Origin: Selenomonadaceae bacterium
GTDB taxonomy: Bacteria; Bacillota; Negativicutes; Selenomonadales; Selenomonadaceae
Assembly: GCA_017549815.1 (NCBI GenBank)
Contig: JAFYNH010000007.1
Location: 118,285 to 182,284 of the forward strand
Length of the DNA: 64,000 bases
Direction: 5' to 3'
In this document: in pieces, positions 16,862-25,500 of the stretch
Layout of the letters: every line of letters begins with the position of its first letter
Position numbering within the stretch: the stretch's first letter is position 1
Made by a program: the position numbers and the translations under genes
The notes under the pieces: generated by a model
The model's input: only the letters and a program-made list of their open reading frames with translations
Database searches by the model: none
What the model was told of the DNA's origin: nothing

Positions 16862-17440
16862 TCAGAATTTATTTTCGCGACCCTCTCTGAGTCTCTTGAG
16901 ATTTTCTCTGTGACGCCAAATGATAACGACTGCCGCCGCCAATGCGAATGCAAAGTACGGACCGGGCATATCGAAGACTGCCGCGAGTAAAGGTGTAAGA
17001 GATGCCGCCACAATCGAGCCGATTGAGACGTAGCGCGTTAATACAACCAGTATAATCCAGATTACGGCGACGATAGCCATAACTTTGGGCATGAGAATCG
17101 ACAAAACGCCGAGTCCCGTCGCAACGCCTTTGCCGCCTTTGAATCCCGTAAATATGGATATTACGTGACCGACTATCGCGAAGAAACCGCCAATGACCAT
17201 TGCCTCAGGCGTCCCTATAAAGTGCGAGCCTAACAAGACGCCGACTTGACCTTTTAAAAAGTCTAAGATGAAAACTAATATGCCAGCTTTTTTGCCGAGA
17301 ACTCGCCAAGCATTGGTCGCGCCGATATTCCGCGAGCCGAATTGCCGTAAATCTTTCTTCCAAATAAGCTTGCCCAAAATTAGTCCGACAGGTATCGAAC
17401 CGACTAAGTAAGCCGCAAGCACTAGACAAAACAATTCCAT
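16862..17440 (-). CDS. plsY: Glycerol-3-phosphate acyltransferase PlsY
   Basis: 192 residues with five or so hydrophobic segments, the normal PlsY size. It transfers acyl groups from acyl phosphate to glycerol 3-phosphate in the first step of phospholipid synthesis. The three cytoplasmic-loop motifs are present: GSRNIGATNAWRVLG, the GFKGGKGVATG loop that binds phosphate, and the C-terminal WRHRENLKRLREG segment. It is preceded by a dispersed repeat and the tRNA-Leu gene on the same strand, and ends at a strong terminator. Confidence 0.94.
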   Translation of the reverse strand: MELFCLVLAAYLVGSIPVGLILGKLIWKKDLRQFGSRNIGATNAWRVLGKKAGILVFILDFLKGQVGVLLGSHFIGTPEAMVIGGFFAIVGHVISIFTGFKGGKGVATGLGVLSILMPKVMAIVAVIWIILVVLTRYVSIGSIVAASLTPLLAAVFDMPGPYFAFALAAAVVIIWRHRENLKRLREGRENKF

Positions 17441-17451
17441 AAGAACGCCTC

Positions 17452-17516
17452 CTAACCCTTAATCACTAACAACTTCTAGTCCCTAGTCCCTAAATCCTAG
17501 TCCCTAGTTACTAAAT
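17452..17516. repeat. Dispersed intergenic palindrome, copy 6
   Basis: TAATCACTAACAACTTCTAGTCCCTAGTCCC-type words lie between the plsY start and the 3' end of tRNA-Leu. In this copy the right-hand words dominate. Confidence 0.65.
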
Positions 17517-17601
17517 TGGTGCGGATGGAGGGGGTCGAACCCTCACGCCCGAAGGCAACGGATTCTAAGTCCGGCGCGTCTGCCAATTCCGCCACACCCG
17601 C
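17517..17601 (-). tRNA. tRNA-Leu (anticodon UAG)
   Basis: 85 bases, including an encoded CCA. The acceptor arm is GCGGGTG with CATCCGC (one G-U pair) and discriminator A. The anticodon loop reads CTTAGAA, giving anticodon UAG for CUA-type leucine codons. A long variable arm (TTGCCTTCGGGCG) and a TTCGA T-loop are present, as expected for a class II leucine tRNA. A strong promoter lies just upstream. Confidence 0.95.
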
Positions 17602-17609
17602 CTTTATCG

Positions 17610-17638
17610 ATTAAATCACATTTATTTTTCACTGTCAA
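17610..17638 (-). promoter_or_regulatory. Promoter of tRNA-Leu
   Basis: On the minus strand, a perfect TTGACA (17638-17633) and TTTAAT (17615-17610) are 17 bases apart, with the expected start about 7 bases after the -10, almost at the tRNA 5' end. The TnpB element's terminal hairpin begins only about 11 bases upstream of the -35. Confidence 0.8.
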
Positions 17639-17648
17639 CTGTCACAAA

Positions 17649-18917
17649 CCCCACGTCTAAAGACGGGGGCTTGCAGTTAGCTTACGCCACCGCGTTCGGC
17701 TGTATGACTTCAGCCCCGCGCCGAGAAATGTTCAGCGCGGCATTGATGTCTGCATTCAGCGCGTGCCCACACACTGTACAGACAAAATGCTCTTGGTTTC
17801 GCCGACTTTTCTTATCAACGTGTCCGCATTTTGAGCAAGTTCGCGACGTATTGCGCGGGTCGACATAAATAACCTGCACACCTGCCGCTTTTGCTTTGTA
17901 TTCAATAAATTGGCGCAGTTGATAGAAAGCCCACGAAGATAGAGCTTGTCGCATGGTTTTACAAACCGTTTTCCGCGTACCTTTCTTTGCCCTTTCACGA
18001 ATTCCTTTGAGGTCTTCAAGGACAATGGCACGGTTGGTGCCTTTTGCGACTTTTACTAATCTCTTCGATATGCAATGGTTGACATCAGTAGCAAATCTTG
18101 ATTCTTTCCGACGACGTTTTTTCAAAAGACGCTTAGCCGACTTCGTACCTTTAGCTTGAAGTTTCTGCCGCAGTTTAAAATTTCTTCGACGCAAATTCTT
18201 GACTTTGGAGCCAGAATAATATTTGCCGTCGGAGGTCGTAGCAATTTTGGCAATGCCCAAGTCAACACCGAGAAAACCCTCACGAGTATTTTCGGGCTTG
18301 TCGGGCAATTCGGCAACAAGGAACAGAAAAAATTTGCCGTCGATATAACCCAAGTCAGCTTGCCCGCGAACTCTCAGCGCGTTGTTGATTATGTTTGAAT
18401 GATATTGGCAAACAGCCATCGGAACGAAAATTCTACCGTCAAGAGTTAGGATTGATAACGTGTCGATAGATTTAACCGTCAAAATTCTGTCGTCATAGAC
18501 AATCGCGCCATACGGTTTGAAAGTGTGTCGGCAGTCGCGTTTCTTTTTATCGGAATAGGATTCGGCAACCTTGCCGATAGCGCGGACAACCATTTGAGCC
18601 GATAATTTGAACTCGTCGCGGATTTGGTAGTAGCACAGACGTTGTAGCTTGACTTTGCCAAAGGTTTTATTTTCAAAGGCAATACGGCTGATGACGTTGC
18701 AAGCGGCATTAAAACGTTCCATAGTTTTTAAGAGTTTGGCGGATTGTTCTTCAGACGGATAGAGACGGGTTTTTAAAGTATATAGTAAGATAATCACCTC
18801 CTTTCGGAGACGATTATACATGCGTTGAACATTTTAATCAATATGACAAAAATATTTAAGAAAGGAAGTATGCGCCGCCTTCCTCCCCATAGCTAAAACA
18901 AGGGGCTTCCAGCGGCG
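17649..18917 (-). mobile_element. IS200/IS605-group TnpB-only element A
   Basis: The element is delimited by structured ends on both sides of a tnpB gene. On the right, the arms CCCC+CGTC (17649-17657) and GACG+GGGG (17662-17669) form a hairpin. On the left, CGCCGC (18873-18878) and GCGGCG (18912-18917) enclose CCCC (18885-18888) and GGGG (18902-18905). Both ends carry an AAGCCCC box on the minus strand. No tnpA transposase gene is present, so it would need one in trans. It sits between the tRNA-Leu promoter and argS. Exact borders are uncertain by some tens of bases. Confidence 0.7.
17682..18821 (-). CDS. tnpB: TnpB RNA-guided nuclease of IS200/IS605-group element A
   Basis: About 370-379 residues. 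TnpB proteins are compact RuvC-type, RNA-guided DNA nucleases. The RuvC aspartate is in GVDLGIAKIATTSDG, the glutamate in VLEDLKGIRER, and the last aspartate in ALNADINAALN. A four-cysteine zinc ribbon (CSKCGHVDKKSRRN then CTVCG) lies between the last two. The start is unclear: AAAGGAGGTG lies well placed for a start near 18790, but the only nearby codons are a GTG overlapping it and an ATG at 18821 without a site. The protein otherwise looks intact. It differs clearly from the two other TnpB genes here. Confidence 0.92.
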   Translation of the reverse strand: MYNRLRKEVIILLYTLKTRLYPSEEQSAKLLKTMERFNAACNVISRIAFENKTFGKVKLQRLCYYQIRDEFKLSAQMVVRAIGKVAESYSDKKKRDCRHTFKPYGAIVYDDRILTVKSIDTLSILTLDGRIFVPMAVCQYHSNIINNALRVRGQADLGYIDGKFFLFLVAELPDKPENTREGFLGVDLGIAKIATTSDGKYYSGSKVKNLRRRNFKLRQKLQAKGTKSAKRLLKKRRRKESRFATDVNHCISKRLVKVAKGTNRAIVLEDLKGIRERAKKGTRKTVCKTMRQALSSWAFYQLRQFIEYKAKAAGVQVIYVDPRNTSRTCSKCGHVDKKSRRNQEHFVCTVCGHALNADINAALNISRRGAEVIQPNAVA

Positions 18918-18996
18918 AGGCGAGGTGAAATTTTTTGGGCAGGAATAAAATATCAATCGCCGAATATCATTTCAAAACTTAACTGGAGGGAAAACA

Positions 18997-20655
18997 TTGC
19001 AGACTAAAGAAAAAATCGCGATAGCAGTCAAGGCGGCAGTCGAAACGGCAATGAAAGATGGCGCATTAAAATTTTCGGACGCCTTGCCCGAAGTCGCATT
19101 GGAAGTTCCGCCCAAAAAAGAATTCGGCGACTTCGCGACTAACTTCGCCATGCAAACCGCTAAAATTTTCAGAACGTCGCCGCGTAAAATCGCCGAAGAA
19201 ATTAAAGCCAGAATCGACACCGAGCTTTTCGACAAGATTGAAATTGCGGGCGCGGGCTTTATGAATTTTTATTTGCGGAGCGACGTGATTTATCGCGAGC
19301 TGAAAAATATTTATGACGCGGGCGAAAATTTTGGCTACTTGCCCAATAAGAACAACGCGACAATTCAAATCGAATACGTCAGCGCAAATCCGACTGGGCT
19401 TTTACACGTCGGGCACGGCAGAGGCGCGGCGGCTGGTTCGGCTGTCGTGAATATTCTTCGCGCCGCTGGTTACAACGTCGAGAGCGAATACTACATCAAC
19501 GACGCGGGCAATCAAATGGACAATCTCACAAAGTCCGTCAATGTCCGTTATCTGCAGTTGCTTGGACAGGAAGTTGAGTTGCCTGAAGATTGTTATCGCG
19601 GCGAAGACATTATCGACACGACGCGCAGAATCATTGCTAGCGACGGCGATAAATATTTGAACTTGCCCGAAGACGAACGCTTAAAAATTTTGGGCGAACT
19701 TGCTTATCAAGATAAAATGCGCGAGCTTAAAAAGGACTTGAAAAATTTCCGCGTTGACTTCGACGTATGGTTCAGCGAACGGACTTTGCACCCTGATAAA
19801 GTTAATGCAGCGATTGAAATTCTCAAGGAAAAGGGCTACATTTACGAAAAGGACGGCGCGTTGTGGCTGGCAAGCACTAAATACGGCGACGATAAAGACC
19901 GCGTTGTCATTCGCGAAAATGGCGAGCCGACTTATCTTGCCGCCGACATTGCCTATCATAAAAATAAATTTGACAGGGGCTTTGGCGAGCTGATAAATTT
20001 CTGGGGCGCAGATCATCATGGCTACGTTGCGCGTGTCAAAGCGGCTATGAAAATGCTTGGCTATGACGCTGACAAGTTGAAGATTCTTTTCCTGCAAATG
20101 GTTTCGCTATTTAGGAGCGGCGAGGCGGTTAAAATGTCGAAACGTGCGGGCACAGCGATTCCTCTGCGCGAGCTTATGGAAGAAGTCGGCACCGACGCGG
20201 CGAGATATTTTTTCCTAATGCGTTCGACGGAAAGCCAGCTTGATTTCGATTTAGATTTGGCGAAGTCGCAGAGCGCGGACAATCCCGTTTACTATATTCA
20301 ATATGCTCATGCGCGAATTTGTTCAATCTTCCGTCAGACAAAGGAGGCGGGTTTGACGATTGACGGCGAGCCGAAATTTTCTTTGATGAATTCGACGGCG
20401 GAGATTGACTTGATAAATAAAATTTTCGAGTATCCCGCTGAGATTGAGAAGGCGGCGGCTGAATATGCTCCGCAGAGGATTGCGCGTTATGTTTATGATT
20501 TGGCGTCGACGTTCAGCAGTTTTTATCGCGATTGCAGGATTTTGGGCGTTGAAAAAGATTTGGCTGTGGCGCGACTCGCATTATTGAAAATCACTCAACA
20601 CACGATTAGCCATGCACTGGGATTGCTCGGCGTTTCGTCACCAGAGAGGATGTAG
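18997..20655 (+). CDS. argS: Arginyl-tRNA synthetase
   Basis: 552 residues, normal for the class I enzyme. It charges tRNA-Arg with arginine. The HIGH-type signature is ANPTGLLHVGHGRGAA and the KMSKS-type signature is VKMSKRAG. The N-terminal Arg-S additional domain (about 1-85) and the C-terminal anticodon-binding DALR domain (about 430-552, ending in SHALGLLGV) are complete. The start is a TTG after TGGAGGG. No T-box leader is visible; the left end of TnpB element A lies about 80 bases upstream. It is followed by a strongly structured intergenic region and then the L,D-transpeptidase pair. Confidence 0.97.
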   Translation: MQTKEKIAIAVKAAVETAMKDGALKFSDALPEVALEVPPKKEFGDFATNFAMQTAKIFRTSPRKIAEEIKARIDTELFDKIEIAGAGFMNFYLRSDVIYRELKNIYDAGENFGYLPNKNNATIQIEYVSANPTGLLHVGHGRGAAAGSAVVNILRAAGYNVESEYYINDAGNQMDNLTKSVNVRYLQLLGQEVELPEDCYRGEDIIDTTRRIIASDGDKYLNLPEDERLKILGELAYQDKMRELKKDLKNFRVDFDVWFSERTLHPDKVNAAIEILKEKGYIYEKDGALWLASTKYGDDKDRVVIRENGEPTYLAADIAYHKNKFDRGFGELINFWGADHHGYVARVKAAMKMLGYDADKLKILFLQMVSLFRSGEAVKMSKRAGTAIPLRELMEEVGTDAARYFFLMRSTESQLDFDLDLAKSQSADNPVYYIQYAHARICSIFRQTKEAGLTIDGEPKFSLMNSTAEIDLINKIFEYPAEIEKAAAEYAPQRIARYVYDLASTFSSFYRDCRILGVEKDLAVARLALLKITQHTISHALGLLGVSSPERM

Positions 20656-20662
20656 TGTTTAT

Positions 20663-20774
20663 CATACTTTCTTTGCTGCGCCCAAAGAAAGTATGCAAAG
20701 AAAGGGCGAGTAACGCCGCTTTTCACATCACGTGAAAAACGCGGCGCGGCGCACGTCCATGTGCGCCGTCTTTT
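20663..20774 (+). repeat. Nested inverted repeats after argS, probably including its terminator
   Basis: Three structures follow each other. First is a perfect 13-bp inverted repeat, CATACTTTCTTTG (20663-20675) with CAAAGAAAGTATG (20683-20695). Second is GCCGC around TTTTCAC/GTGAAAA, closed by GCGGC. Third is GGCGCAC (20748-20754) with GTGCGCC (20761-20767), then GTCTTTTCG. The last resembles a terminator with a weak T run. A further CAAAGAAAG copy at about 20696 makes alternative pairings possible. Confidence 0.65.
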
Positions 20775-20801
20775 CGCTCAAGTTAGGTTGGAGGAAATTT
20801 T

Positions 20802-21479
20802 ATGAGGAAATTTTTCTTAACGTTGGTAGCAGTGATTATGTTCATTTGTCAAACCGCGCAGGCGTCTAATACTTCGCCGCAATGGGTTAAAAATCTTCCC
20901 GCCGCGAAGAATTCGGAGCAAATGATTGTTGTTGCAGGTGTTCAAAGCACGACCGCTTGGATTTCCATGCACGAAAAAATTGACGGCGAGTGGATTCAAA
21001 TCATGACGACACCCGGCTTTATCGGCAAGAACGGACTCGGCAAAGTCAAAGAGGACGACGGGAAAACGCCCGTTGGAACTTTCCACTTCGATTATGCGTT
21101 CGGGATTGCGCCCGACCCCGGTTGTGCTATTCCCTATGTTCAAGTCAATGATAATCATTACTGGTCGGGCGACAAGAATTACAAATACAATCAGTTTATC
21201 GACGTGCGCGGAACGCCCGCTGGCTTCGACCGCGCTAGCAGTGAGCATTTGATTGACTACGCTCCGAATTACAATTACGTCTTGAGCATTGACTATAACG
21301 CGGCGTGCAAGCCCGGTAAAGGTTTCGCAATCTTTATGCAATGTCTGAATTCAGTCAAGCCGTGGACGGGTGGCGGCGTTGCTTTACCCGAAGATAAAAT
21401 GCTTTTAGTTATGAAAAACGTTCGCCCAGATTGTGTCTGCGTCATTGATTCATTACAAAATCTCGGAGGCAAATTTTAA
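20802..21479 (+). CDS. L,D-transpeptidase-like protein lacking catalytic residues
   Basis: 225 residues with a signal peptide (MRKFFLTLVAVIMFICQTAQA). It is about 75% alike to the next gene and shows the YkuD-like domain (about 60-205: GFIGKNGLGKVKEDDGKTP, then FAIFMQCLNS and TGGGVALP). In active family members the histidine and cysteine of FMHC and GGCVALP do catalysis. Here they are glutamine (position 180) and glycine (position 192), so it cannot act as a cysteine transpeptidase. The reading frame is intact and its stop overlaps the next start (TAATG). It may be a regulatory or binding pseudo-enzyme, or an early decaying copy. Confidence 0.75.
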   Translation: MRKFFLTLVAVIMFICQTAQASNTSPQWVKNLPAAKNSEQMIVVAGVQSTTAWISMHEKIDGEWIQIMTTPGFIGKNGLGKVKEDDGKTPVGTFHFDYAFGIAPDPGCAIPYVQVNDNHYWSGDKNYKYNQFIDVRGTPAGFDRASSEHLIDYAPNYNYVLSIDYNAACKPGKGFAIFMQCLNSVKPWTGGGVALPEDKMLLVMKNVRPDCVCVIDSLQNLGGKF

Positions 21480-22156
21480 TGCGAAAAATTTTCTTAACGG
21501 TGGTGGCGGTGATTATTATGCTTTGTCAAACCGCGCAGGCGTCTAATACTTCGCCGCAATGGGTTAAAAATCTTCTTGTCGCGCAGAACGTAGAACAAAT
21601 GGTAGTTGTCGCGGGGATTCAAGGAACAACGGCTTGGATTTCTATGCACGAAAAAATTGACGGCGAGTGGATTCAAATCATGACGACGCCCGGATTTATC
21701 GGCAAAAACGGACTGGGCAAAGTCAAGGAGGGCGATAACAAAACTCCTGTCGGCACTTTCTATTTTGATTTTGCATTTGGGATTGAACCCGACCCGGGCT
21801 GTGCTATTCCTTATGTTCAAGTCAACGAGTATCATTATTGGTCGGGCGATTGGAATTACAAATACAATCAATTCGTGGACGTTCGCGAGGCTCCCGCCAA
21901 TTTCGAGACACGATACAGCGAGCATTTGATTGATTACAATCCGCATTATCTTTACGGCTTGAATATGGGTTATAATGCAGAGTGTACGCCCGGCAAAGGT
22001 TCAGCGTTATTCATGCATTGTTTCGGATCGAATAAGCCGTGGACGGGCGGTTGTGTCGCGTTGCCCAATGATAAAATGCTTTTCGTCATGCAGAATATCA
22101 GACCGGGTTGCGCTTGCGTCATTGATTCTTTAGAAAATTTAGGAGGAGAATTTTAA
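21479..22156 (+). CDS. Exported L,D-transpeptidase (YkuD-like)
   Basis: 225 residues with a signal peptide nearly identical to that of the preceding gene. The YkuD-like catalytic pair is intact: His180 in SALFMHC and Cys192 in WTGGCVALP. L,D-transpeptidases cross-link peptidoglycan or attach proteins to it outside the cytoplasmic membrane. The start overlaps the previous stop, and its own stop overlaps the rpoE start, both as TAATG, so the three genes are translationally coupled. The pair arose by tandem duplication. A family-level role is secure; whether it makes 3-3 cross-links or another bond is not. Confidence 0.8.
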   Translation: MRKIFLTVVAVIIMLCQTAQASNTSPQWVKNLLVAQNVEQMVVVAGIQGTTAWISMHEKIDGEWIQIMTTPGFIGKNGLGKVKEGDNKTPVGTFYFDFAFGIEPDPGCAIPYVQVNEYHYWSGDWNYKYNQFVDVREAPANFETRYSEHLIDYNPHYLYGLNMGYNAECTPGKGSALFMHCFGSNKPWTGGCVALPNDKMLFVMQNIRPGCACVIDSLENLGGEF

Positions 22157-22434
22157 TGGACGAAAATATTTCTGAGGTTGACCTTGCCTATCAAATTTTG
22201 AGCGAATCCGGCAAAGAAAATCCGCTTTACTTTAAGAAATGGATTCGCGAAATTATAGACAGAAAAAATATGACGGTTCAGAACGAAGCGGCGGCAATTT
22301 CCGAAATCTACACGATGATTAACATGGACAGCCGCTTTCAGCATATTGGCGACGGAGTTTGGGGCTTAACTGACTGGTATCCGCCCGAAACTAAACGCAC
22401 GCGCACGGCAACTAAAACCGCTAAGGCTACCTGA
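22156..22434 (+). CDS. rpoE: RNA polymerase delta subunit-like HARE-HTH protein
   Basis: 92 residues. Residues about 5-75 match the HARE-HTH domain of the Firmicute RNA polymerase delta subunit (VDLAYQILSESGKENPLYFK, and DGVWGLTDW near the end). Delta helps recycle RNA polymerase and increases promoter selectivity. The usual long acidic tail is absent; instead the C-terminus is short and basic (KRTRTATKTAKAT). The start overlaps the upstream L,D-transpeptidase stop. In many Firmicutes rpoE lies directly before pyrG; here an oppositely oriented 3.9 kb gene separates them. Confidence 0.82.
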   Translation: MDENISEVDLAYQILSESGKENPLYFKKWIREIIDRKNMTVQNEAAAISEIYTMINMDSRFQHIGDGVWGLTDWYPPETKRTRTATKTAKAT

Positions 22435-22466
22435 TACTTTGAAAAATTTTTTATGAAATATCAACA

Positions 22467-22508
22467 AAAAATCCCGCCAAGTTTTTCGACGGGATTAATT
22501 TTTTTGTC
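22467..22508. terminator. Bidirectional terminator between rpoE and the RTX gene
   Basis: The arms AATCCCG (22470-22476) and CGGGATT (22490-22496) have a T run on the plus side (TTAATTTTTTT) and on the minus side (TTTTTGTTG). It serves both convergent genes. Confidence 0.8.
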
Positions 22509-22520
22509 CGCGCAGATTTT

Positions 22521-25500
22521 TTAGAAAGTGTAAGTCTTGCCGTTGATATTAAAGTTGGTCGAAGTGTTGACGCCGCTAAAGATAACTTTGCCGCCACCTT
22601 TGATTGAAAGCGTCAACTTACTGCCGTTAAATTTCGCCTTACTGAAAGTTGATTCCTTGCCTTTTTTATCAAGGATTTGGAGCATGTCGCCTTCCGCGAA
22701 ATTGTAATTTTGAATGGTGTCATTACCGTCGCCCGCGTAAAAGATAAAGTTATCAGCTCCTTCGCCGCCATTGAGGAAATCGTTACCTTTACCGCCCCAA
22801 AGACTGTCGACACCTGCGCCGCCGTCGAGAGTATCATTGCCTTTGCCGCCGATTAGGAAATCATCGCCTTCATTGCCGTAGAGTTTATCTTTGCTGTTGC
22901 CGCCAACGATTGAATCAGCCGAATTCGTGCCGTTGATTGTGAGTTTCTTCTTAGCAAGTGAGGCGTCCGCCGTCGTGACTTCGTAATTTGCAAGGTCGAT
23001 AGTATCTTTAAAAGAGCCAAGAACTCTAACAGAATCGTCGTCAATGAAAACGCCGTTGTTAAAATGCGTCGTTTTGCCGTCGGCAGTAAGAGTAATGTCG
23101 GTTGTACCGTTGACAGTGATTGAACCGCCTTTGACTTTGAAAACCGCGTTGCCTTTTTTAATCTTAGCGTCCTTAATTGTCGCGCCCTTGCCGAGACTTA
23201 TCACATCGCCCGCGCTGTAGCCGTCAATAACGTCTTTGCCTTTTTCGTAAATGAAAATATCCGCGCCGTCGCCGCCTGTTAAGGTGTCGTTGCCTCTGCC
23301 GCCATTGAGCGTTGCGCCGCCTGTGCCCGCAATGATTTTATTCTTTTTATTGTTGCCAACGATATTGACTGAATCAGTTGCCGCGCCGTCTATTGTCATA
23401 AGCTTTGAATCGGCAGTAAATTTTTTGGTTGCGGAGTTTAGGACGATAGATTTTTTCTTCTTGTCAATGACGCCGTCAGCCGTGTAGTAATTGACACCCG
23501 AATTCATATTAACAGCTTTGCCCGCGCCACCGCTTATCTTCAGAGAATTTTTACCGCTAAAGTTAAAAATAACATCGTCGCCGTCAACCGTGAAATCCTT
23601 ATAATCGGAGCCAACACTGATTTTGTCCTGCTTGTCGTAGTCGGTGATAATACCTTTGCCGCCGCTGTATATGAAAATGTCTTTACCCTTGCCGCCCGTG
23701 AGCGTGTTATTGCCACCTGCGCCGTCGAGAATGTCATTGCCAAAACCGCCGATAATTTTATTGGAGTGTGCATTACCTATGATTTTAATTGGTCTTCTAT
23801 GCTTTGAAGCGTCGGCAATTTTTTTATGCTCGTCGAGAATTACGGACGGGCTTGTCTTTTTGTCGATTGTGAAAATCTCATCTTTGTCAAAAGCGTCATC
23901 TTCGGTATCGTCCGCAGTATCGTCAATGGCGTCATCTGCGGTATCATCAACAGCGTCATCTGCGGTATCATCAATGGCGTCATCTGCGGTATCATCAACA
24001 GCGTCATCTGCGGTATCATCAATGGCGTCATCTTCGGTATCATCAATGGCGTCATCTGCAGTATCGTCAACAGCGTCGTCCGCAGTATCGTCAATGGCGT
24101 CATCTGCGGTATCGTCAACAGCGGCGTCATCTGCAACATCATTAGCAGTGTCATTTTCATCAATATTAATTTTAGAGAGGTTCGCTGCGTCTTTGAGTGT
24201 GACGGAGCCGTCGCCGACTGTGACGATAATATCGTTGCCGCTTTTGGTCGTAGAATACGAGCCACCCGAAATTGAAAGCGTCGAATTCTCTTTAAAACCG
24301 TAGATTACATCGTTGCCACCGCCCAAAGCGTACTTAAATAATACATTTGAACCATAATTATTAGCACTGGGAGCGTTGTTGTTAAAGTGCCAGTTGTTAT
24401 AAATCGAATCATTACCAGCCCCACCGTCGACTGTCACACTGTCGCCGTAGTTGTGAATGGTATCGTTGCCGTCGCCGCCGTCGATTGTCGCACTGTCGCC
24501 GCTGTTGTAGATAGAATCGTCACCCACGCCCGCATTAATTGAGACGTTGTTGCCATTACTATAGATTGAATCGTTGCCTGTTCCGCCGTCGATTGTGACG
24601 TTATTGCCGCCGTCGTAGTAACTGCTGCTCCGAATATAATCGTTGCCTGTTCCGCCGTCGATTTTTACGCTAGAGCCGTAGTTTCTGATTGAATCGTTGC
24701 CTGTTCCGCCGTCGATTGTCGCACTGTCGCCGTAGTTGTAAATGTAATCGTTACCAGAGCCGCCGTCGATTGTTACACTGTCGCCGTAGTTTTCAATGTA
24801 ATCGTCGCTGTAGTTGTAAATGTAATTGTCGCTGTTGCCGCCCGTGATTGTTACGCTGTCGCCTTCGTTTTTAATGTAATCTTTGCCTGCGCCGCCGTCT
24901 ATCGTTACGTTTGAGGCTTTGTTTTTAATGGTATCGTTGCCTTTGCCGCCGTTTATTGTAAACGAATTTATGAGATTTTCAATGGAGTCATCGCCGTCAG
25001 TCAGAGTCAAAACTTTATCAAGAGAAATTACCTTATTATTAATGTTTAGCTTATCGGTAGTTTTTAATAAATCTTTAAGAGTAAGAGTTCCTTCGCCAAC
25101 CTTAACGAGAACATCGGTACCGCTGGATTGCGCGGAATATTCGCCGCCCGTAATTTTGAGCGTAGAATTTTCATTAAAGCCCGTGATTGTGTCGTTGCCA
25201 TCCCCCAAAGCGTATTCGTAGAGGAAATTCTCCGCCTCATTGAAGATACGATCATCGCCCTCGCCGCCGTTTATCGTCGAATTGGTGTTATCGGTTTGTA
25301 TCGTGACGGGAACTTCTTTAGTGCTCGTAACAATTGAATCAACCATCTTTGTTCCGACTTGTACCTGTTTTGTGACCGTTCTGTAAGAAGGCGTGTCCGA
25401 GAAACCGCTATGTACAGTCTCATAGGTGTAGTAATCTACAACCGTACGTGTTCGCCAATCGCCGGGTCTGACCTCGTACCGTTCAATTTTCTCATGGGGT

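Noticed and set aside
18822..18996. Extra gene between TnpB element A and argS
   Set aside because: Only short open frames without start signals; the sequence is the left end of the element and the argS leader.
17517..18997. A T-box or other riboswitch before argS
   Set aside because: No T-box stems or GGUGG bulge are visible in the roughly 80 bases between TnpB element A and argS.
23890..24135. CRISPR-like array of 24-bp repeats
   Set aside because: The units are tandem without spacers and lie inside an open reading frame.
23826..24275. Repeats in a plus-strand frame rich in valine and isoleucine opposite the RTX gene
   Set aside because: Antisense translation of the DDTADDA repeat; the repeat is explained by the coding strand.
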